Source of the DNA: Paenalicyclobacillus ferrooxydans
GTDB taxonomy: Bacteria > Bacillota > Bacilli > Alicyclobacillales > Alicyclobacillaceae
Length of the DNA stretch: 64,000 nt
Reading direction: 5' to 3'
NCBI RefSeq assembly: GCF_001399675.1
Contig: NZ_LJCO01000079.1
Location: forward strand, 1 to 64,000
Part shown: positions 43,291 through 50,497 of the stretch, piece by piece
Layout: the number at the start of each line of letters is the position of its first letter
Position numbering within the stretch: position 1 is the stretch's first letter
Position numbers and translations under genes: made by a program
The notes under the pieces: model-generated
Told to the model about the DNA's origin: nothing
The model's database searches: none
What the model saw: the letters and a program-made list of their open reading frames with translations, nothing else

Positions 43291-44568
43291 TCAGCGGAAT
43301 GCGGCTACTGCTATGTAGAGGCCAAACAACATGATAATTGCGGAAACCGACCATACCAAGTACTTATAGATTCCTTTCATCCGCAGTTCGACAGGCAGGG
43401 CCTTGGCCTCGAGGGCAAGCAAAAAGCCGAGGACAATGGGCAACAGTATGGCATTCATGACTTCCACATCGAGCGTCAGGCGGACTAAGTTTACGGCAAA
43501 TAGCACAAGTAACGCCCCGCCAACGTGAGCCGATGTGTAAATTGTATAAAACCATTTCGCATCTTTAACCCGGCTGTTTAGGCTGTGGTTCCAGTGAAAA
43601 GCCTCGCCGATCCCCCACGCTCCGGCAACAGACACAACCAGAGACGCCAGAAAACTAGCCCCGAGAAATGCAAGTGAAAGCAACCATATGGCACCATGCC
43701 CGAGGACAGGGGCGATGCGGCTTACAATCTGGCCGATCGTCGTCAGCGGAGCACTCCCGTGAAACCTTCCGACCGTCGCTGCGGCCGCTATCATCACCGC
43801 GATCATGATGAGCTGTGTAAAGATAGAACCCATCAGGGTGTCCACTCGAGCAGAGCGAAGCTGTGTACGCTTCAAGTGCTTGTCGACCACGGCTCCTTGT
43901 TGGTAAAAAACCATCCATGGCATGATGACAGCACCAATGTTGGCAGCAAGCAGAAAAAGATAATTCGGGTTTTGCACAGGGATGTTGGCCATGCCCTGCA
44001 ATACAACATGCAGCCTTGGGTGAGCCAGGTAAGCTGCGGGGATAAAGAGGACCTCGAGCAATCCAACAGCAAGGCCGATCCGTTCAAATCGCGCGTAGCT
44101 GCCTGTCAGGCCGATTGCCACAAGGAGCGCCGTTGTGAGACCCACCGTCAACCATTTGGGAATGCCAAAGATATCGCCGCCGACTCCAGCGATGCCTGCG
44201 AACTCTGTGACGAGGGCGCCCAGGCTTGCCACAAATAAAGTCAGAACGGAGACCAGCGCCAAGGGCAACCCAAAGTGCTTTCGAATCAGCTCTCCATGAC
44301 CTTGACCCGTTCCGATACCGAGCCGAATGGTGATCTCTTGGACTACATATAGAACGGGAATCAAGATAATCTGCGGAAGCAGCAATTTATATCCCCAAGT
44401 GGCACCAGACTGGGCCGCTGTCACAATACTGCCGGCGTCGGTATCAGCAAGCATCACCATCAACCCTGGCCCAAACGCCATCACCGCAAGCAACAATCGC
44501 ATCCATGGTGTGAACTTTCGTTTTTCCGTGAACGGTGACAGTGTACTTGGTGAGGCCGGTCTTGACAT
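43291..44568 (-). CDS. Nramp-superfamily transporter with non-canonical metal-site motifs
   Basis: A 425-residue protein with eleven or so helices aligned to Nramp metal-ion transporters. The family landmark in helix 4, VVQEITIRLGIGTGQGHGELI, is clear. However, helix 1 has MLADTDAGSIVTA instead of DPGN, and helix 6 has GAVIMPWMVFYQQGAVVDK instead of the MPH pattern with the Mn-binding Met. Members with altered motifs include Mg2+ transporters (NRMTs), so substrate is open. ATG 44568 has AAAGGAG upstream. It is convergent with the heme-copper-like gene and no Mn riboswitch is seen. Confidence 0.85.
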   Translation of the reverse strand: MSRPASPSTLSPFTEKRKFTPWMRLLLAVMAFGPGLMVMLADTDAGSIVTAAQSGATWGYKLLLPQIILIPVLYVVQEITIRLGIGTGQGHGELIRKHFGLPLALVSVLTLFVASLGALVTEFAGIAGVGGDIFGIPKWLTVGLTTALLVAIGLTGSYARFERIGLAVGLLEVLFIPAAYLAHPRLHVVLQGMANIPVQNPNYLFLLAANIGAVIMPWMVFYQQGAVVDKHLKRTQLRSARVDTLMGSIFTQLIMIAVMIAAAATVGRFHGSAPLTTIGQIVSRIAPVLGHGAIWLLSLAFLGASFLASLVVSVAGAWGIGEAFHWNHSLNSRVKDAKWFYTIYTSAHVGGALLVLFAVNLVRLTLDVEVMNAILLPIVLGFLLALEAKALPVELRMKGIYKYLVWSVSAIIMLFGLYIAVAAFR

Positions 44569-44700
44569 ATATGGTGACTCCTTTCAGAGGTTGTTTCTCT
44601 CCTTCAGGGGATAAGTATAACCTTCCGGAATGAATTCACCGTGACTAATTAGGACTATTTTAGTCAACTTTTGATAATGGACTGGTGCGGTGGCGTTGAA

Positions 44701-44718
44701 TTGTGATAAACGGCACAA
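44701..44718. promoter_or_regulatory. CRP/FNR-like palindrome upstream of the DUF2249 gene
   Basis: TTGTGATAAACGGCACAA has perfect TTGTG/CACAA arms. It matches TGTGA-N6-TCACA except at one base. It lies about 100 bp before the DUF2249 gene and about 130 bp from the divergent Nramp-like gene. Two Crp/Fnr regulators are encoded in the window. Confidence 0.45.
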
Positions 44719-44815
44719 CGTCCGCGACGGACGGCGTTTAAACTTGCTTCATAAAGCGTGGATGAACTTAACTCATATCTTTCAGCCAGCTTTTGCTGGA
44801 TGAGGAGGAAACAAC

Positions 44816-45307
44816 ATGGAAAGTAACGATACATTGGAGAGAAACTTGGTCGACCTTGACGTCCGGGAAATTTTGCTTGCGAAGGGAGAACCGTTTCAGG
44901 TCATTATGGAGGCCATTGGCTCCCTGCAATCACAGGACGTCCTTCAGCTTCATACAACGTTCGATCCTGCCCCATTAAAAAAGGTGTTGGGTAAGCAAGG
45001 ATTTCAAAACTGTCTTCATAAAAAATCGGACGATCACTTTGTGATTCAGTTTTACCGAAGTGAGGATACGCGTCCCTTCTGGCACTTGGATAATCGAGGA
45101 CTTGAACCGCCACAGCCAATGGTCCGTGCTCTTGAATGGCTGGACACAGAGGATGGGCTGGTGAACGGGGAACAAGGCCTCGAGATCTGGAACGAACGGG
45201 TCCCGGCGTTCTTGTTGCCCGAACTGGAAGAACGAGGGTTGCAGTTTGACATCAATGACCTGGAGAACGGTACGGTTGTGGTTCGAATCTATCGACAAGC
45301 CAACTGA
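44816..45307 (+). CDS. DUF2249-type protein with two tandem domains
   Basis: A 163-residue soluble protein built of two TusA/DUF2249-like alpha-beta domains. Domain 1 (about 10-80) reads VDLDVREILLAKGEPFQVIM, LQLHTTFDPAPLKKVLGKQG and DHFVIQFYR. Domain 2 (about 90-160) reads HLDNRGLEPPQPMVRALEWL, LEIWNERVPAFLLPELEERG and NGTVVVRIYRQ. The LDVR/LDNRG and FxxxxPxPLxxxL signatures are typical of DUF2249, which often clusters with nitric-oxide and respiratory genes. The start has GAGGAGG. The biochemical role is unknown. Confidence 0.75.
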   Translation: MESNDTLERNLVDLDVREILLAKGEPFQVIMEAIGSLQSQDVLQLHTTFDPAPLKKVLGKQGFQNCLHKKSDDHFVIQFYRSEDTRPFWHLDNRGLEPPQPMVRALEWLDTEDGLVNGEQGLEIWNERVPAFLLPELEERGLQFDINDLENGTVVVRIYRQAN

Positions 45308-45327
45308 TACGACAAGCCAACTGATAC
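45294..45327. repeat. 17-bp tandem duplication across the DUF2249 gene stop codon
   Basis: GACAAGCCAACTGATAC occurs at 45294-45310 and 45311-45327. The first copy contains the stop codon TGA (45305-45307). Confidence 0.9.
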
Positions 45328-45437
45328 GAATGAACTATGTGTTATCACGAAATACACTCCAAACTGGTCATGCGGCGTTTGGAAGGAAAGGTTATGTTTG
45401 TCACAAGGAAGATGGATGCCGCGGCAGAGTCGATTTT

Positions 45438-45469
45438 TGGAGCAGTTTGACGGCGACTAGGCTGCTCCA
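45438..45469. other. Inverted repeat before the HTH gene
   Basis: TGGAGCAG (45438-45445) and CTGCTCCA (45462-45469) can form an 8-bp stem with a 16-nt loop. It lacks a T tract and may be a weak terminator or an operator. Confidence 0.3.
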
Positions 45470-45515
45470 GTTTACCTCTATTCGTGCGATGGTTTGACCA
45501 AAGCGAGGGATGAAC

Positions 45516-45905
45516 ATGAGTGCGAACTACGAGTCCGCGAAACAAGATTTAAACCCAGTCAAGCGCTATCGAGTGCTGCGCGGACACGTAGATTGCCCGG
45601 CTCGAGGGCGAATTGATGTAGAAGTCTGCTTTTACTGTCCTTTGCTGGAGTCCATCGACATGGACAGCCCGGTAAAAAGTATTCACTGCAGACCTTTCGA
45701 ACCTGAGAGTGACGCAGAGCGACTCGCCTATGAACGACTTGGCATTCTACAGTTAGCAGATACACTCGGAAATGTCAGTGAGGCTTGTCGAGAACGTGGT
45801 ATTTCAAGACGTGTTTTCTACTTGTACAAGCACGCTTTCGAGGAGCATGGATTAGAAGGACTCATGTTCAGAAGCCGTCGAGGTCGCCGTCAGTACCATA
45901 AGTAA
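45516..45905 (+). CDS. Cys-rich protein with transposase-like helix-turn-helix
   Basis: A 129-residue protein. The N-terminal half has four spaced Cys (GHVDCPARGRIDVEVCFYCP and later IHCRPF), suggesting a small zinc-binding module. The C-terminal half is a helix-turn-helix of the IS481/IS630-like type (ILQLADTLGNVSEACRERG, ISRRVFYLYKHAFEEHGLEG). There is no DDE catalytic domain, so it is not a transposase but perhaps a domesticated DNA-binding protein. ATG 45516 has GAGGG upstream, with another ATG two codons earlier. It lies 32 bp before the VIT-type gene and may regulate it. Confidence 0.65.
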   Translation: MSANYESAKQDLNPVKRYRVLRGHVDCPARGRIDVEVCFYCPLLESIDMDSPVKSIHCRPFEPESDAERLAYERLGILQLADTLGNVSEACRERGISRRVFYLYKHAFEEHGLEGLMFRSRRGRRQYHK

Positions 45906-45937
45906 CTTACTCCACGTGATGGACGGTGGTAGCCTGC

Positions 45938-46630
45938 ATGGCCATGCAGAAGGCAAAGAGAAAGTGGTGGACGCCGGAACGCATTCGAGATATCGTCATT
46001 GGAATGTCCGACGGACTGACTGTTCCGTTTGCTCTCGCAGCTGGATTGACTGGTGCAGTATCGACATCAAAACTGATTGTGACGGCGGGACTCGCTGAGA
46101 TTGCTGCCGGGTCTATTGCGATGGGACTCGGTGGTTTTCTTGCGGTTAGGTCTGACCACGAGTACTACTTGTCAACCAGGGAAGATGAGCATCGTTCTGT
46201 CCGTGAGATTCCTGAGGAAGAACGTGATGAAGTACGGCAGTTGGTTGAAGAATGGGGTGTTGACGAGGCTCACCTCCCGATGGTTGTGGAGAGCATCACG
46301 AGGGACCACGAACAGTGGGTCAACTTTATGTTGCGCCATGAATTTGGTCTTGAGGCCCCAAGACCCGGCCGGGCACTCAGCAGTTCCGTGACCATCGGCG
46401 GATCATACATTGTCGGTGGCCTGATTCCCTTGTTGCCGTACTTTTTCATTCATCATCCGCTTCGCGGCCTATGGGCTTCCGTGATCCTCACTGGCTTGGC
46501 TCTGTTTATATTTGGTATTATTAAAAGTCGTTTGACCAGGACACGACCTTTTCGCGGCGGCGTCTCAATGGCTGCCATTGGCGGTTGTGCAGCGGCAGTA
46601 GCTTTCTTGGCCGCTCGTTTCATCAGCTGA
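45938..46630 (+). CDS. VIT1/CCC1-family metal transporter
   Basis: A 230-residue membrane protein of the vacuolar iron transporter-like family (Fe2+/Mn2+ export). The first helix carries IVIGMSDGLTVPFALAAGLT, the family signature, and helix 2 IVTAGLAEIAAGSIAMGLGG. A cytoplasmic acidic metal-binding helix pair follows (EDEHRSVREIPEEERDEVRQ, ESITRDHEQWVNFM). The last three helices occupy about 135-230. ATG 45938 is taken as start, with a GTG 12 bp upstream possible. It may detoxify iron or manganese. Confidence 0.85.
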   Translation: MAMQKAKRKWWTPERIRDIVIGMSDGLTVPFALAAGLTGAVSTSKLIVTAGLAEIAAGSIAMGLGGFLAVRSDHEYYLSTREDEHRSVREIPEEERDEVRQLVEEWGVDEAHLPMVVESITRDHEQWVNFMLRHEFGLEAPRPGRALSSSVTIGGSYIVGGLIPLLPYFFIHHPLRGLWASVILTGLALFIFGIIKSRLTRTRPFRGGVSMAAIGGCAAAVAFLAARFIS

Positions 46631-46980
46631 CTTACTCGGCTGAAACACTGGTTATATTCGATTGCACGCCCCCTTGCATGGACAGTCCACCGAGCAACTA
46701 CGGCCGATGAGTGATTTCTCATCGGCTACTCGATGTTTTCCCCACTTTACCGAATGTTCCAGCCACACGCCACTTTCCGAATCCTGACTTGTTTGGCTGT
46801 TTTACAGCCTCATATTTGTGTTCGGCAGACAACCATGTCGATCGTTGCCACTTGCAGTCATGAAAATTTCACAAAGACAGTCCGACTAGACCTTGCATAT
46901 GTAGACTGGATGTATTCCTTGGTTGTAAACTAAAGCCACTATTACAGAGGTGTCAGAATTTTTCGTGAGGTGATGGTGCT
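46631..46980. other. Intergenic region before the metallopeptidase gene
   Basis: It contains a hairpin (CCGATGAG 46704-46711 with CTCATCGG 46718-46725) that may end the VIT-type gene, and a dyad-like element at 46878-46893. A 66-codon plus frame at 46733-46933 has no ribosome binding site and is not called. Confidence 0.4.
46878..46918 (+). promoter_or_regulatory. Promoter of the metallopeptidase gene with a degenerate 16-bp dyad
   Basis: CAGTCCGACTAGACCT (46878-46893) matches the dyad at 53959-53974 at 12 of 16 positions. TATTCC at 46913-46918 as -10 predicts a start near 46925, placing the dyad centre at about -40. Confidence 0.35.
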
Positions 46981-47949
46981 TTGGACGGAACAGTATGGAA
47001 CATTCCAGACTACAGGGACCCACCGATGCAGGAGAGACGGGTGACACCTTGGGTGTGGATCAAACGTATTCTCTTCGTCCTTTCACTCGTAACTTTGATT
47101 ACTCCGTTGTTGGACGTTTCTTATCGACGTCAGGCTGCTCCAGTTGTGCTTCCGGCGAAAAGGCTGGTTCTTACGGCTCTAATGACGAGTCAGGGTCCGT
47201 GGACTTCTTCCAATGCAATGCAAACGCTTCACCTGAATTTGTACTCTGGAGATGGGGCGGTTCGTGCACAAACCATCAACCGGGTGGCGTCCATCGTTCA
47301 AAACGATGCGTGGCCCACTCTCAGCACATTATTTGCAACGGCTGCAGTTCCGGATGCAAACATCATTTTGTTTGGCAGTCAGTTAGGTTATGAAAGCGCC
47401 GTCAGCGAGAACTTCACGGGCAACGCTGTTGATATCGCTGCAAAGACAGGAGGATTCACCGTAGGGACAACGCTCTATCTGCCCATCTATAAATATGTGT
47501 CCTCGGGCCCTGTAGCGAACACAATTGCGCACGAGTTAACCCATGTGTTCTTAAACGTTACGGGTATTTCTCGGGTGATTCCTCAGTGGCTGAATGAGGG
47601 GTTCGCATGGACAATCGGACTTAAGGCAGAAAATGCCGTCGATCCGGCACAAGTCCAGACGCTCCTCGCCCAACTCACAGCTCAGTTTGATGCGGCTCGT
47701 AGGTCCGGACACATGGCACCGCTTACCACGGCTACGGACGTGGGTCTCCAAAAGAACTTTGAGTACAACCTTGAGTTCGAAGACTATCTCGCAGTGAAAC
47801 AGCTTGAGACAGGCTATGGCTCGGCAGCGCTGCCTGTATTCTTGCGCAATAGCATCGATGTCGGACTTACGAACAGCTTTGCCGCATCGTTCGGAATCGG
47901 TCTGACAAGTTATGAACAAGCCTTTTACAACAGATTCGCTGTTCACTAG
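46981..47949 (+). CDS. Membrane-anchored gluzincin metallopeptidase (peptidase MA-like)
   Basis: A 322-residue protein with one N-terminal membrane helix (about 27-44, WIKRILFVLSLVTLITPLL) and a large extracytoplasmic domain. The zinc-binding HELTH motif is at 184-188 (NTIAHELTHVFLN) and the third ligand is Glu206 in PQWLNEGFAW, the gluzincin pattern of peptidase MA-like proteins. It is expected to act on the outer face of the membrane; substrate unknown. TTG 46981 has GAGGTG upstream. A 16-bp dyad-like element lies about 90 bp upstream. Confidence 0.78.
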   Translation: MDGTVWNIPDYRDPPMQERRVTPWVWIKRILFVLSLVTLITPLLDVSYRRQAAPVVLPAKRLVLTALMTSQGPWTSSNAMQTLHLNLYSGDGAVRAQTINRVASIVQNDAWPTLSTLFATAAVPDANIILFGSQLGYESAVSENFTGNAVDIAAKTGGFTVGTTLYLPIYKYVSSGPVANTIAHELTHVFLNVTGISRVIPQWLNEGFAWTIGLKAENAVDPAQVQTLLAQLTAQFDAARRSGHMAPLTTATDVGLQKNFEYNLEFEDYLAVKQLETGYGSAALPVFLRNSIDVGLTNSFAASFGIGLTSYEQAFYNRFAVH

Positions 47950-47977
47950 GGATGGTCCGTTCAAGCAGACCATCCCT
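47948..47977 (+). terminator. Hairpin after the metallopeptidase gene
   Basis: A perfect 10-bp stem (AGGGATGGTC / GACCATCCCT, 10-nt loop) begins within the stop codon. The T tract is poor, so termination may be inefficient. Confidence 0.5.
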
Positions 47978-48023
47978 CAATGTCTTCTCCCCCTCGGCAA
48001 CCCCTCCTCAAAATTTGTCTGAA

Positions 48024-48069
48024 TAGTCCCAATAGACTAGTCCAAGTATAAGTCCATAACGAGCATAAA
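48024..48069 (+). promoter_or_regulatory. 16-bp dyad with a possible promoter upstream of fixABCX
   Basis: TAGTCCCAATAGACTA (48024-48039) matches the element at 53959-53974 at 14 of 16 positions. An extra TAGTCC half-site overlaps at 48038. CATAAA at 48064-48069 could be a -10, placing the dyad about 44 bp upstream of the start near 48076. The transcript would cover the small frame at 48254 and fixABCX. Confidence 0.5.
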
Positions 48070-48253
48070 GACTATCCCGGACCAGATTACAAAACAGTAT
48101 GTTTTGCTCTCACCTGCCGAATTTTCGGGAGTTACAGTATGAACGTAACCACCGAACGCTCAAGTTCTTGTGCCGCAAAGGCGCACTGCATTGCACTCAT
48201 GCTGCGTCGGGATACTCGCCAAGAATTGGGAAGAACACTGCCACGATGGAGGG

Positions 48254-48529
48254 ATGGACATGAGCGTATGTCAAACGGGAGTCCCGTGTGTTTGGGGTAG
48301 ACGTCACGCAGATACTGTGGTCTGCAGTCTGCCGCGGTGTGTGGTATTTCAACTTCGTACCGGGTATCTCGATAGACTTCGTGGTGGCTGGGTGAAATAC
48401 GGTGTATTTCAGAAAGAAGTTGAGCGCCTTGGGGTGGAAGTTGAGACCGGTTCAACTGACCCCGCTTCGGACGTCAATACGACCGACGAGCTTCTGCCCA
48501 CGCCAGTAATGATGAGTCATTCTTCGTAA
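48254..48529 (+). CDS. Possible small protein upstream of fixA
   Basis: A 91-codon frame has a reasonable ribosome binding site (GGAGG just upstream). The product starts MDMSVCQTGVPCVWGRRHAD and contains four Cys. I recognise no family. It lies between the dyad/promoter and fixA in the same direction and could be a leader gene or spurious. Confidence 0.3.
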   Translation: MDMSVCQTGVPCVWGRRHADTVVCSLPRCVVFQLRTGYLDRLRGGWVKYGVFQKEVERLGVEVETGSTDPASDVNTTDELLPTPVMMSHSS

Positions 48530-48565
48530 CCATCCGTAATGCGAGACCTGATTGGGGGGAGAAAG

Positions 48566-49393
48566 GTGCACATCGTTGTCTGCATTAAGCAGGTACCAGA
48601 CAGCAAAGAGATCAAAATTGATCCCAAAACAAACACCTTAATGCGCCAAGGTGTTCCAGCCGTAGTGAACTACTACGACATGCACGGCGTGGAAGAGGCT
48701 TTACGCATTAAGGACAAATACGGCGCAAGAGTGACAGTTATCACCATGGGACCACCGTCTGCTGACAAAGCTTTAAAGCAATGTATTTCTCTTGGAGCGG
48801 ATGAAGGCGTCCTTGTCAGCGACCGGGCATTTGCTGGAGCCGATACTTTGGCGACCTCGTACGTCCTTGCAAGTGCAATCTACAAAGCCGCAGATACTTG
48901 GGGACCAGTAGATATGATTTTTGCCGGCAAACAGACTTCAGACGGGGATACAGGCCAGGTGGGGCCGGGCATCGCCTGTCGAATCGACTACGAGCAATTG
49001 ACCTATGTACAGCAAATTGAGGACATCAATCCGGATACAGGAGAGTTGATTGTACACAGACACCTCGAGGACGGGGTGGAACGCGTAAAGACCAGGACTC
49101 CCGTCTTAATCACGGTTGTGACTGAGTTGAACACGCCGCGGAGGGCCAGCCTGCCAGGTATGCTTCGCGCAGCGAGATACACGCCGATTGTCTGGACGAC
49201 CAACGACTTTGAGGAACTGGATCGTTCAAAGATTGGCTTGCGCGGTTCGCCGACAATTGTGTCGAAGACCTGGGTGCCGGAGCCAAAGCATGTCTCTACG
49301 GACATGTTGACGGGCACGGGGAACGAGGTAGCAGCAACCCTCGTTGAGAACCTGTTTGGCACTGAGTTGAAACACAGTCTTGGGTGGGCGTAG
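48566..49393 (+). CDS. fixA: FixA, electron-transfer flavoprotein beta-type subunit
   Basis: A 275-residue ETF-beta family protein: MHIVVCIKQVPDSKEIKID, YYDMHGVEEALRIKDKYGA, VTVITMGPPSADKALKQ, DMIFAGKQTSDGDTGQVGPG. With FixB, FixC and FixX it forms an electron-bifurcating complex oxidising NADH and reducing both quinone and ferredoxin or flavodoxin; in FixA the FAD of the bifurcating site replaces AMP. GTG 48566 has GGGGGGAGAAAG upstream. First of four tightly spaced genes. No nitrogenase genes are visible. Confidence 0.93.
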   Translation: MHIVVCIKQVPDSKEIKIDPKTNTLMRQGVPAVVNYYDMHGVEEALRIKDKYGARVTVITMGPPSADKALKQCISLGADEGVLVSDRAFAGADTLATSYVLASAIYKAADTWGPVDMIFAGKQTSDGDTGQVGPGIACRIDYEQLTYVQQIEDINPDTGELIVHRHLEDGVERVKTRTPVLITVVTELNTPRRASLPGMLRAARYTPIVWTTNDFEELDRSKIGLRGSPTIVSKTWVPEPKHVSTDMLTGTGNEVAATLVENLFGTELKHSLGWA

Positions 49394-49417
49394 GACCTCC
49401 GAAGGGAAGTGAGAGAG

Positions 49418-50482
49418 ATGGCCGAAGATAAACGCAGAAAAATGATTGGACTTCAGCCAGAAGGCGATGTCGACTGGTCCATGTACCGTGGGATTATGGT
49501 GGTCGTGGAGCAACGAAGCGGGGTTGCGAAGCCTGTGTCGTGGCAGCTCCTTGGCGAAGCCCGAAGACTTGCCGACAAGCTTGATGCCCCACTGATGGCA
49601 CTCGTGATGGGACAGGATGTTTCCCATATTGCACAGCAAGCCATCGGGTACGGCGCTGATATCGTGTACCACGCTGATGCACCAGAACTGAAGGATTATA
49701 GGACAAGGCCTTACAGTCGTGTATGTCTGAAAGTCATCAAGACCTATCGACCGGAAATTGTCCTCATGGGAGCAACATATACAGGACGAGACCTTGCCGG
49801 CGCAATAGCTACCCATTTACCGACAGGTCTGACAGCTGACTCTACTCAACTAGATGTTGATGACGAACGGCTGTTGTTGGCGAGTCGCCCTGCGTTCTCA
49901 GAGAAAATGCTGGCAACCATCTTGTGTAAACAGTTTAAGCCGCAAATGGCAACTGTTCGCGCTGGCGTGTTTCAAGCCCTGCCGTATGATGAAAAACGTA
50001 CTGGAAAGATTATCGCGGTTCATCAGGACATGCATGAAAATGACATTGTCACGAAAGTCCTCGAATTTGTCCAGGACGACAACCGCGTGAATCTTGAAGA
50101 CGCCCAGGTCATTGTAGCTGGTGGACGGGGCCTTGGCGGACCGGATGGATTTAAACTCCTGCACGAACTGGCGAACGTGCTTGGCGGAACAGTTGCAGCA
50201 TCAAGAGCTGCAACCGACCTTGGCTGGATCGATCACGCTTATCAAGTCGGGCAAACGGGGACGACCGTACGACCAAAACTGTATTTTGCCATTGGAATCT
50301 CGGGTGCTGTCCAGCATGTCGTGGGAATGCAGAATTCCGACTATATCGTTGCAATCAACAAAGACCCCAATGCACCGATTTTTCAAATTGCCAACTACGG
50401 TATCGTGGGGGACCTGTTTGAAATTGTGCCATTGTTGACGAAAGCGTTCCAGGAACGACTGACGCCCGTGATGGCCAGGTGA
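49418..50482 (+). CDS. fixB: FixB, electron-transfer flavoprotein alpha-type subunit
   Basis: A 354-residue ETF-alpha family protein. The N-terminal domain reads IMVVVEQRSGVAKPVSWQLLGEARRLA and LMGATYTGRDLAGAIATHLPTGLTAD. The C-terminal FAD domain reads VIVAGGRGLGGPDGFKLL, DLGWIDHAYQVGQTGTTVRP, LYFAIGISGAVQHVVGM and IVAINKDPNAPIFQIANYG, all diagnostic. An N-terminal extension of about 25 residues precedes the domain. ATG 49418 is chosen from the GTGAGAG ribosome binding site. The gap to fixA is 24 bp. Confidence 0.94.
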   Translation: MAEDKRRKMIGLQPEGDVDWSMYRGIMVVVEQRSGVAKPVSWQLLGEARRLADKLDAPLMALVMGQDVSHIAQQAIGYGADIVYHADAPELKDYRTRPYSRVCLKVIKTYRPEIVLMGATYTGRDLAGAIATHLPTGLTADSTQLDVDDERLLLASRPAFSEKMLATILCKQFKPQMATVRAGVFQALPYDEKRTGKIIAVHQDMHENDIVTKVLEFVQDDNRVNLEDAQVIVAGGRGLGGPDGFKLLHELANVLGGTVAASRAATDLGWIDHAYQVGQTGTTVRPKLYFAIGISGAVQHVVGMQNSDYIVAINKDPNAPIFQIANYGIVGDLFEIVPLLTKAFQERLTPVMAR

Positions 50483-50497
50483 GAGGGGGAACGTGCT

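Noticed and set aside
46733-46933. A 66-codon plus-strand frame between the VIT-type and metallopeptidase genes
   Set aside because: No ribosome binding site, and it runs through the predicted promoter of the next gene.
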